Assembly: GCF_000327385.1 (NCBI RefSeq) | Contig: NW_008707225.1 | Location: 1,690,309-1,754,308 of the forward strand | Direction: 5' to 3' | Source: Lottia gigantea | Taxonomy: Eukaryota; Mollusca; Gastropoda; Lottiidae | Length of the DNA stretch: 64,000 nucleotides | Shown here: positions 1 to 11,900 of the stretch, piece after piece | Position numbering within the stretch: position 1 is the first letter of the stretch | Layout of the letters: each line of letters begins with the position of its first letter | The notes under the pieces: generated by a model | Told to the model about the DNA's origin: nothing | Database searches by the model: none | The model's input: only the letters and a program-made list of their open reading frames with translations | Made by a program: the position numbers and the translations under genes

Positions 1-129
1 GCCATATTTTCATTATCTATATGTATCCTTTTTACAAGTCACATTGTTTACAGGAATAAAATTACAGGACAACTCTGGAAACTACCAATTTTGACGATGC
101 AATGGCACTTATATAATTACAGTATAGTA

Positions 130-902
130 CAGTGGTGTAACCTATTTTCGTGGATATAAGGATTCAACACTGAATTTCGTCAAAGTTAAAAAAACGAAAA
201 TTTTTTTTTTATGTTTTAGATGTTTCCTCAGATATTCTACAAAATAATTAAAATTGGTTTGTTTCAATTTTCTTTATGAATCCTTCACTTTGACCCATAT
301 TATCTATATTGATCTATAAATAAGTCTAGAAAAACACGTTCTATGGATACCGGGTGGTATAATTAACTTCTCTTAGTATTTATCTTTAATATCAATTCAT
401 TATAACTAGTGACAATTCCTTCAAAGAACCACGATTTTAAAAAAAAATAGTGACTGACAAAATAAGATATGTAGAGTGATTTATTGCTAAAAGTCACTGA
501 AACAACATAGGAATATGGTCCACTTTGTGTTCCATAGAAATTTTCTGCTGACACGGAATCTGCTAGTTGATCACATGACCTCATTCGTTGGATTATATTC
601 TAGCAGACGACACTTGGAATTCCGATTACCGCTCGGGATTATAAGGAAATTCGGCCGATAAAAAATGGTAATGTTTGGTAATAAGTGAAATCAGCCATTT
701 TGTATTTGTCAAAGTATACATGAATACATTTTACCTTGCTTGAAACTACTGGATTCATTCTACTAGCTGATATTGTAGAGAAAACCCATGTTAATCAAAA
801 CAAACTAATGCGGAGGTCGAACAAGGTCGCTCATGTAAATTATTAATCCTTTTCTGGAAATCCACGAATAATAGGTTTCCACGAAATTAGGTAACTCGAC
901 TG
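130..902. mobile_element. Tc1/mariner-type non-autonomous transposon, copy 1
   Basis: About 775 bp, bounded by TA-CAGT and ACTG-TA. The inverted ends read CAGTGGTGTAACCTATTTTC (left) and, inverted from the right, CAGTCGAGTTACCTAATTTC; both continue into GTGGA. The TA flanks and CAGT ends are typical of Tc1/mariner elements. No transposase is present; the 73-codon frame inside (363-584) is not recognisable. The interior is shared, in opposite orientation, with the element at 52.4-53.3 kb. Confidence 0.7.
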
Positions 903-904
903 TA

Positions 905-1400
905 TAGAGTTATTATCACTACTGAGACCAGTTGTGACATTATCACTCAGACCAATGTTACAATTATGAGACTACTCAGACCAATCTTAAAAGTCTGCAC
1001 GGACAAATCTGACCAATTGATGTCAAACTACAAAGAGTCAATAGTTAACTAGTGCTGATCTTGTTGTCAATGCATCACATCGTATCATCACATGAATCAT
1101 ATTTTTCACACTAGCATTAATACAATATGGATGAATTCTTAAAAAAATACCAGCTAAAATAAATATAATAGCTATGAAATTTTATCAAAAGTGGACAAGA
1201 ATACTGTGTGTTTGCTTTCATTGGTAGTGTAACTATTGCCATTTGGATTAATTGGTCCTAGTAGTGTCATAATTCAGTGGTCTTATTATTGGTCCAAGTA
1301 TTCTGGTCCTAGTTGTCTTGTAACATTATTTCCAACAACATTGGTCCAAATTGTCTCATAATTGGTTCAAGTTAATAATTTATGATTGTTTTAGTCACTA
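905..1400. repeat. Degenerate inverted repeat region
   Basis: Short phrases such as actcagaccaatgttac and cagaccaat in 905-1,020 recur inverted as attggtccaaattgtctc and ggtcctag in 1,245-1,375. They look like decayed arms of a foldback element next to transposon copy 1. Confidence 0.3.
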
Positions 1401-4400
1401 TTGTTGTAATAGAAGTGCGACTCTTTTCTGTGTATTTTTATTAGTTCTAATATCAACCTAAAAATATTACTAATAGTCTTATAGTTGTAAAGAATCACAT
1501 TAGTCCAATACACCTTAAGATCCCTTCATTTCTTTGAAGTGCTATTGTGATTAGACATTAAAGCTTTCAACCATGGTTAATAAGAAATTGTTGCTGTTTG
1601 ATTGATAATACATTATAATAAATGTTTCCTCTTCATTTTTTTCATAGTTTATGATCTTTAACATTCTATAGATATTTATACATTACGTTCTATGAAACAA
1701 GAAAAATATCTGGTTGGATTTGATGAAGTGCCGGAAGAAAAGAAGGTGTGAAAAGTAGAATATAATCAGACTCCTTTACGACTTTTACACTCTTTGATCA
1801 TGTAATATATGATTTCAGAGCTGTTTATTTAGCTGTGTTTCCTAGTAGTGTCAGGCAAGAACTATCCGAAATTATGTGGTATTAATTGTGCTTGACAGGA
1901 ATGGAATTTTAGCCACTTACAGACTTTTCAGATTTAAAATTTAGGGGTTGAGTGTTCTCTAGCAGTGTGAATTTGTAATACTTTTTTTTATATCTCAATG
2001 AGTTTCATCTGTTTTAATAAATTCATTTATCATCCAAATCTTCTTTTGTTGGGGATAATAGACATTGAAGTTGTGGAAAACAAAATTTTCACTTCTGCTA
2101 TGTACAGAAGCTTATTTTTATCTCTTTGGGCTTGACCGGAACAACTGCATATTTCAATTCTGAAAAGTGTTACAGTTGGCTGAATTATGTTCCATGATTG
2201 ATTGCAAAATGAGAATCAGTTGAAATCTAGAACTCTGGTTATGTATATGTTGTGTAAATTAGTGATAAATGAAGCAGATGTGAATGAGAGTGAATATTAT
2301 TATTTTGATATTGTGCTATGAATAAATATTACTAACTTAACATTCACATGATCAGGAGATGTATTTGTGTTATTTTTAATAAATTTTTTTAAATACAAGT
2401 TAGATATTTAGTCAACAATATTTGTTTGGTATATTGGGATGGACCAAATTTCTCTGAAGACAATCCAATTCCAGTTTGAGAAGAGAGTTTTTGTAGTACT
2501 GTATCATTATTGCTTTGCTCCATTTCTTATGACATAGAGATTTGGTCATCAGTTATATTCTAAATAAGACTCAATGGGCTGCCAAGCTTACAATTCTTAC
2601 CAAAGTTATGTGAATAGAGATATACATAACATATATTAATGCTGTACTAGTGAAGGCATCACAAATTGAGCAAAATGAATCAATTCATAAGAAATAAATA
2701 GAATGAAAGTTGTTTATTATCACTATATGTATATAAAGTATAAATTGTTATTGTACAATACATGTATAATACATATTGTATGGAATTGTTTCAAAATATA
2801 CTAAATTTGTAGAATTAATGTCAGATATTTTGACTGAATTACACTTTATAATAAACTGAACAAAAGTGACCAAAGAATTTGTATTCAGCATTAATTTCAT
2901 CAATAACCACTGAATCAAACTTATTTAAATGAGACATTTAACCCCCCTGCTATCTAATTCCATACAAATGCTAATGTCAGTTAACCATTGTTTTAAAACT
3001 AAAATAAATGAAAAGATACAACAATTTTCTACCCAGAAATTTAGTTGCAAAAATGCAAATAATACTGGCGAAAAAAATGAAAATCATTGTACATGCTTCA
3101 TAATTAAAAAGACAAAATTTATTTTTATAGTTGCTCTACAAAGAGCACAGCATAACTACAATATGACCATATCAATTAATGGTTACCAGCTAATTACAGG
3201 TGTTACTATTATCAAAGTCAATGAAATGGGCTGTTAATATGTGACCTTTATCTGTTTAACAGCAGACTCTCTAACATATCTCTCTATTGTCTTAAATGCA
3301 AGAGATATATTCACTTACACAATGATTCAGTTGTACACAAATGTACTCATCAACCTTATTGATACCATCAGTTGCTCATTTAATCAAGTAATTATGGTGA
3401 TAAAATTATTGTGTTGCCTATGAGACCATCTGGATGTTTGGGACAAGGACTCCCTTCTAACAAGGGAGATCAAAAGAACAAATGATGTATGTCATGAAAA
3501 TGCACAATACAGATCTATTACACCTCAATAAAAGGTCTTAAAAAAAATCATTTTGCAAAGATGGCACCATTATCATACTGTAAGTTCACATAAGAAGCAA
3601 TGTCTATAAAAGCTTAATACTGATGGCAGGAGATGCCTGTTTCAGTTCTGTATATGAGCCTTGAAAGCAATACTGGTTATAATGATAATACTCCACAACT
3701 ATAGTATAAAGCCTTAAATACAAATTATGCCACTAAATTATGCAAAATATCTACGCAAGCTAGCAGCTGCAGCTTTTCAAAAGCATTAATGCAAAGCATA
3801 ACTATACTTAAAAGAAAATAGGCTTTTATTCTTGATAATATGCCTTGTACTTGGGACACTAAATATATCAGCATTGAATAAGAAATATTAAAACAGAACC
3901 TGAAAAAAGATGTTACTGAATTTAACAGACTTCCATAAATGCTGATCACAAAATACAAAAGCTTGTTTCTTAAGAAATTTGGTCCTATAATAAAAATCTA
4001 AATAAATATTTCTATGAAAATAATACTCTAATAAGCTCTTGATATATAAACATAAATAGCAACAAACAATATAAAATAAAACTTTACCTATGTATAATAA
4101 TATGACTAGATATATATATATATATATATATTGTTGATAAATGTTGAAAAAGAATCAAAACGTAACTTTTGATTTGAAACAACTGTGTGGGTTAAGTCTG
4201 CAAAGTCTCAAAAAAGATACCATATTTGTCAATCAAATTTTTTATCAAAAAGAATCCAAATAGTATGTATTAAATTACAGTTCAGCTAAATACTGTTTGA
4301 TTTAAATCAGTTATTTATACTGAGAGACAATGATATGATTAGCTATGTATAAAGCACATTATTAATAATACTTGTTATATTCTCATCTATGGTATATTAG

Positions 4401-5199
4401 TCAGTCAATGATAGTTATAAAAAACCAGTAAGCACTGAATATATTGGAAGAGTGTCATGTATGTTGTATTTAACTCAATGGCATCATGCATACAGATTCA
4501 CATTTATTAACACTAACGTTTTCAAACTTAAATCAAACAACTAGATTTTCTTATCATGTGAAGCTTTATTGTAAGTCAACTAACAATACCCATCAAAATA
4601 ATATGTCATTTTATACCAATATATTTTTGTACATTATCTTAAAATGTTCCAAATTCTTGAATATTCATAATTATCATTGATAGACAGTAGATTATAATAC
4701 AATAATAAATAATATAAAAACATATTAACTTATATTCTACATCACTCAACTCAGATCTTCAAAAAACTTCAGATCTACATGTATTTATTTAAATATTTAC
4801 AAAATCAACAGCAAATGTACATTTTTCTTAACTAAACTGGATCAATAACTGCTAGGAACCATCAATGGCCTTGCTATTACTTCACTAATGAAAATCCATT
4901 TTGAGTAAATTGTTCCTATAACATTATCCTTCCCCAACAAAACAATTTTATAATAAAAAATATACAGACCTTAAATTCTCACGCCAAAACATGTAAATTT
5001 TGTTACACAAGATAGTTTTACTCTTTTATTAGGCACAATGAAATGCGTATATAGTAAGATCTTTAGGGAAAAGTAGTATATAGCTGAACCAAAAGGGAAT
5101 ATAAAGATTTATAACTGGCAAAGCATGGCTTGTAGATTTTGATTTTGGCTAAGGAAAATTTGGTATGTTAATATAAGAAATTATATAAGAAAGTAACAA
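1401..5199. other. Non-coding flank downstream of MYO1B
   Basis: A/T-rich DNA with no supported gene. It probably includes the MYO1B 3'UTR (nearest AATAAA at 5,030-5,025) and an (AT)n microsatellite at about 4,108-4,130. Open frames here, including a 102-codon one at 2,929-3,237, show no domain or splice context. Confidence 0.5.
5025..5030 (-). promoter_or_regulatory. Candidate MYO1B poly(A) signal
   Basis: AATAAA on the minus strand, about 170 nt downstream of the MYO1B stop codon. It is the nearest canonical hexamer after the stop. The A/T-rich DNA down to about 2.7 kb has other such hexamers, so the 3'UTR could be much longer. Confidence 0.4.
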
Positions 5200-8100
5200 T
5201 TATGCTTGAATGATGTCTAATTTATTTCCTTTTCTTGTCACCTTCAACAATCCACCATCGATACTTTCAGCTCCTTTCTTAATTGAAATTTCAACAGTAG
5301 ATCCTTTTAAATCAGCAAAAAATCTGAAATAATAAAAATTCATTTAGTATTTTGTCTTTGCCACTGTGTAGTAAGATCTTGTATATTATTTGCCTGATTT
5401 TTCCATTTTTGTGGATGTTTTCTTTAATGTATAATTTTGTGACTTTGTAATTTTCTCTGCATCCAAGAAATAAATTAGCTTTCTATAACCTATAAGCTTC
5501 AGTAACCTGCTTCAAAAATTAAAATTATACTTAAATTTGAGGTCCACTGCAGGGTACAAGGACACATCTTTTTCAAACCTGCCACATAGCTATTAGTATT
5601 TGAAAGGTATTTCATGATTATGGGTACTTTCACAATATGAGCAGTAGTATACACCAAAACAAGTTTTTCTCATTATGCCCATGAAACTGCTATTTCTTGT
5701 GAAATGCACAATACTTACTGTTGGCTTATTTGTACTTCTGGTGGCTTGCCAGTATGATTCTGTACTACTAGATAAGCTTTAGCTACGAATTCGATAACAT
5801 GGTCACTACAGAATATAAAATCTCCCTTCTTAGATAAAACGTCACCATTACTATCATGCTGAAATTTACAATGTTTTCATAATTATTAGAAATTTATGTC
5901 AGAGTAGATTTTGTCCTCTAATTTGAACAGGATGTCGTCATTCAATGAAATTAATCCTACTCCTTTAGCCTAGTATAGTATTTTTTTTTATTCCCAACTG
6001 GCAAAGGATCTTTAAAAGCACACAGCCTGTATCACGAAAGGCAGTTGTGTACTGTCTTATCCAAATGACTAGACCCTTTTAGCTCTGCCAACTATACAAA
6101 AAAGAATGAAATCTTAGATCAGCAGATCCTGAAATCAGCTTTTTGGTCGATTTCTGCGACACATTTTCAGAGAGTAATGTGGGTATGGATGAATAATACT
6201 TACTTTTTGTAAATGAAATATTAAGAGTTTATCTGAATATGGACTAAGTGACATCTTTTCAACTTCTCCTAATGGTATTCTATATTTTAACGTCATATTC
6301 TTTGGTTCAAAAACTAACAATGCTTGTGTAGACATTACAATCAATAACCTAACCATCTGTAATAATATAAATTAGATATACTTTATAGTACAGGTAGAGA
6401 TAAATATACCAAAGAGATATTTTAGAAACCGTCTTTGAAATACACAAAATCATTCAAATATCATGAAGATATATATATAGAAATAGAATTTTGGCATTTC
6501 TTGAGCTATAAACTGTGCAGGAAAATATTTTTGGTAGAAGATATTTAATACAATTGAACATCAGCCTTCAGAATTTTAAAGATTTTGACTTGATAGTTTC
6601 TAATGAAATCTAGCACTATACCTTTCCATTAGCACGATTTATTTTAGTAACAGTATCAGCAAACACCACATCTTTATCTGATGTTGATTTATATACTTTC
6701 TGCCATGTCATATTCTGAGACAGTCCAAAATAATCTCCTTTAAACAAGTTTGACACACTGAAATATAAGTTTTCAAGATCTATCAAATATCTGACAACAA
6801 ACTATCTGAAAGAATTGCATATTTCTACTGTGTTGCACTGCACAAGTAAAACATTGTATTAGTCACCAATTTATATGTCATATTCAATGTGGCAAGCAGC
6901 CCCTGTGGTTACATTCACGGTTTGTTTAGTACGAATAAAACCACATGTAACTAATGTAATTATAGGTAGGACAGATTTCATAAATGAAACTGAAAAAACA
7001 AACATATGAATACAGGAAACTTGTCATGATTGAATTTCGTCAATTACATTTCATTTTTGAAACAAGATTGCATCACAAGAAAGGAAGACTCCAATAGATT
7101 CCTTTAGATATTTCATCACATTAAAAATTGTCTGACCCTTTTACCCCAAAATAAACCATGCTAGGTTAATATATTCTTACCCCAATATAAACCAGACTAG
7201 GTTAATATAATCTTACCCCAATATAAACCAGACTAGGTTAATATATTCTTACCCCAATATAAACCATACTACGTTAATATAATTTTACCCCAATATAAAC
7301 TATACTAGGTTAATATAATCTTACCCCAATATAAACTATACTAGGTTAATATAATCTTACCCCAATATAAACTATACTAGGTTAATATAATCTTACTCAA
7401 ATATAAACCAGACTAGGTTAATATATTCTTACCCCAATATAAACCATACTAGGTTGATATAATTTTACCCCAATATAAACTAGACTAGGTTAATATAATC
7501 TTACCCCAATATAAACTATACTAGGTTAATATAATCTTACCCCAATATAAACTATACTAGGTTAATATAATCTTACTCAAATATAAACCAGACTAGGTTA
7601 CTATAATCTTACCCCAATATAAACTATACTAGGTTAATATAATCTTACTCAAATATAAGCCAGACTAGGTTAATATAATCTTACCCCAATATAAACTATA
7701 CTAGGTTAATATAATCTTACTCAAATATAAACCAGACTAGGTTAATATAATCTTACCCCAATATAAACTATACTAGGTTAATATAATCTTACCTCAATAT
7801 AAACCATACTAGGTTACTATAATCTTACCTCAATATAAACCATAATAGGTTACTATAATCTTACCCCAATATAAACTATACTAGGTTAATATAATCTTAC
7901 CCCAATATAAACTATACTAGGTTACTATAATCTTACCCCAATATAAACTATACTAGGTTAATATAATCTTACTCAAATATAAACCAGACTAGGTTGATAT
8001 AATCTTACCCCAATATAAACTATACTAGGTTAATATAATCTTACTCAAATATAAACCATACTAGGTTAATATAATCTTACTCAAATATAAACCAGACTAG

Positions 8101-8957
8101 GTTACTATAATCTTACCCCAATATAAACTATACTAGGTTAATATAATCTTACCCCAATATAAACTATACTAGGTTAATATAATCTTACCTCAATATAAAC
8201 CATACTAGGTTACTATAATCTTACCTCAATATAAACTATACTAGGTTAATATAATCTTACCCCAATATAAACTATACTAGGTTACTATAATCTTACCCCA
8301 ATATAAACTATACTAGGTTAATATAATCTTACCTCAATATAAACCATAATAGGTTACTATAATCTTACCCCAATATAAACTATACTAGGTTAATATAATC
8401 TTACCCCAATATAAACTATACTAGGTTACTATAATCTTACCCCAATATAAACTATACTAGGTTAATATAATCTTACCTCATTGGGTAGATTTCTTTTTTG
8501 CCTTTAAATATATCACTAGCAGTTACTTTTTCTTTCATTTGATATCTTGCTGATTGGTCAAATTTCAGACGGTATTTATGGCACTGAAGAAAATAAATCA
8601 GAGATTTTTCATCATTTCATTTCTTCAATATGTCAGAAACTATTGATATGAATTTGTTGAATGATGTCATATAATTTTCAAATGGTGAATTAATATGCAT
8701 TAGTATGGTATCCGCATAGGCATTTTAACAACTTTGTTTTTTAAATATGAACATCCTGTGATCACACACACTTTCAAATGTCATTCACATAACCAAATTT
8801 CTACACCAAAACACTGTGCACTTACTCTCCATCTATGGTATATCTTCTTCAATTCTTGTGATGCATCTTTAAACAATGGAGAACATTTCGGCCAATCTTG
8901 AGAAATTGGTGACATGGAGGGAAGATTTGCTTTAAGTTTTAATAAGAATTGTTTTTT
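5200..8957 (-). other. MYO1B: MYO1B tail (TH1) exons 25-30 (exon map)
   Basis: Exons 8826-8957, 8477-8583, 6622-6757, 6204-6356, 5719-5858 and 5200-5323 (TAA at 5200-5202). The domain starts with [18 protein letters not shown] and contains KINRANGK, at the start of the PH-like lipid-binding fold of class-I myosins. It ends in the basic stretch [10 protein letters not shown] and DIIQA. There is no SH3 or proline-rich TH2/TH3 region, which places it among short-tailed class-I myosins. The donor of exon 26 (at 8,475-8,476) directly abuts a 36-bp minisatellite. Confidence 0.93.
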
Positions 8958-11900
8958 CTGAAATAAAACAGGGTTTTTGTTGAATGAAATATAATTAAAC
9001 ATATAAGTAATCTACATGGGCTAATTTTATTTGAAAAATGTTGTCAAAACTAATGCTTTGCGTTCAACCTTGAGAGGGAAGAGGAGCCGAAATTTTGTAT
9101 ACCAATTGATACATCACATTTTTGACGTAAATGTGTTCTCTCAATTTTGAAAAATTGTAAATTCTCACCAAGGCAATTTTCATGAATCTTGCAATCTTTG
9201 GTCCAGCTTTAGCCCTGAATTTACTGCGGTACTGTTTTCTTACTCTCCAACCCTGATAATATTTCTGTATAATTCTTGCTGCGTTGAAGACTTTACGTTC
9301 TTGACGTAACTGACGACATACTTTACGAGCCTATAAAATGAAAATATATCCAATAACAAATCAATCAATGAAAAGAAATTAAGAATATCTTTATATACAA
9401 AATAAGTTATGCAAAGCTTAGGATAATCCCAGTGTGGTTTTTAGGTTCAATAACCTTGTAAATTGTAAATATCAATAAAAAATTTGTTGTAAGTTACAAT
9501 AACTACAGTTTGAAGGTTTTTCATTGCTTGAGTATTAGTTTATCACAAGAGAACTTCATCCAATAAATAGGCAATAAAAAATACTGTTAAAACTCAAGTA
9601 TGATATGGGGGTATATAAATGTTATATTATAAATAAAACAAAAGAAACTAATCTACCACCAATAATCTAAAAATAAATCCAACTATTCTTAAAAATATTA
9701 ATGTAAATATTGAAATATACATAAAAAAAAAAAAACTTTAGTAAAATTAGTATTAACCGAACTTGAAAAATATAAATAAAACTATAAATAAAAAAAATTA
9801 AATATTGTCTATGTCTACTGAAACAAAAGTATCATAATTCTTAATATATCAGGTATTTACGTTAAACAAAATTCAAATGTTTAGAACAATTAATTTCTCA
9901 CTGTGCATATCATATCATATTGTAATTTAATAACAAATTCTCTACATTTTGAAGTTTGTTAAAAGGAGCATTTTCTTCAAACTATTTAACTTAATTAACA
10001 TGTTTTTGAAATGGCAATTCTCGAAAGCCCCAATTATTATTTCGTTGTCCCAAGATACATACTTAAAAATTAAATATTATTTCTCTTATAATAGCCAAAA
10101 CATTGTCAAGAACTGTAAGATTATAACAAAGTACAAATTTAATTTTTATTTTGCCCCAAAAGCACGATACATATGTCCATAGGTTGGAAACTTATACACT
10201 ATATTCTGACTAGAAAAATATTCTGAATATACTGAATTTGCAAGAAAATGCTCCTACTAATATGCCGTTTATATCTATTATGTGCTAGGGATTATATGTG
10301 TTAAGGTTTAATTCTATTACATGCTAGGATTTTAGTCCTGACCTGCCATCCATGATGATATTTATGAATTACATCAACTGCCCAATTCACTTTTTTCTCA
10401 TGTTTCAACCTGGCTAGTAAACATCTGGCCTGTGAGAGAATATATATTGTAATCATATACATATAGTGCTCGTTACACAAGATATCAGTGTACATAATGT
10501 AATGGCCAGGGCTGTTGATTGGGTAGAGTATCTACCAGTCATGTCTGATTTGAAACACCAAATTTTACATTTTAATATATCATTTGAAACAGGTTCGATT
10601 GATTTTTCACAAATGTATGACAAAGAATGTTAAAAAAATGTACTATGTGTGCAAAATGACTAATTTGGACAAATTTGTAAGCAACAGCCCTGAAAGAAAA
10701 TAAGAAGAAAGCACATGATCAAAGTAGTTATTGATTTTACCAAAAGAAAGGGAATAAAGGAATTACAGAGACAGATATATAGAAGGGATATAGTTTTTAA
10801 TGGAAGCCAAAATCTATTTCTATCAGATGTGTAACTATAGACCATATCCCTTCAATAAAAGCAAGCAGGAACCAAAGAAACAAAGAAGAAATAGGAACAG
10901 AAAAGAGCACAGCAATCGTACACTAGAAATACATCACAAAACGTAAGTAGAATAAAAATTACATTCGTACAAACAGAAAAAGTTTACATAACATTTCTAT
11001 GTACAAAACAAAAATTACATTATATTTCCACGTACAAAACAAAAAATATATTATATTTCCATGGACAAAAATTATATTATATTTCCATGGACAAAAATTA
11101 TATTATATTTCTGTATCCAAAAAAAATTACATATTGATTTACCAAAAAAATCTTAAATTTTCAAAATGAAAACAACAAATTGAAATTTCAATATAACATC
11201 ATCTACAATTCTTATATTTGATGAGGTGCATTATATTTATTTGGGACAAACATATAAGCATACAAATAGTGCACAAAGCATTAATCTACATACCTTCCAG
11301 CCACGAACATAACACTGCAATCTTATTGTTGATTTCTTCTTATGTTGGAAACATTTCTGAGCCTATTGATAGATTTAATATAGACGTTACTTAAGAATAA
11401 TAATTTTGTTGTTGCTTATAGCTTATACACTCCCTCTCATTTTTCTATGTAACAGTTCCTCATTAGCACAATATGGCACAGAAAAGTAGGATGTAAAATA
11501 TTGCATTTCATAGTTGAAATGATTTATAGAACACATCTTGCTTATATATAGTACAAATTTAAAGAAAATTCCAGTTAAACATGTACTGACAACTAAAGAA
11601 AAAAAATGCCTATTGTATGAACATGATGTATAACAAGAACCTTAACATCAAAACCTATACACCATCAACCATTCCATCCATAGACATGATAACTTACCCA
11701 ATAACCTCTATATCTAGCCGATATCACAATCTGACTCTGTTTCATCTTCTTATATATCATTAGCTGTTTCCATCCCTTCCATACTTTCTGTATCATAACA
11801 GCCAAATCTTCCATTTTATCTCTTCTTCTCTCTTCTATTTCAAATAACTATAAATATATTATTTATAGATATAATAATAACAAATCTTTATGAATATAAT

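Noticed and set aside
2929-3237. 102-codon plus-strand open frame
   Set aside because: Lies in the presumed 3' region of MYO1B, has no domain, no homology I recognise and no splice partners; expected by chance.
7141-8480. CRISPR-like array
   Set aside because: Units are directly contiguous with no unique spacers and lie in a eukaryotic intron; it is a minisatellite.
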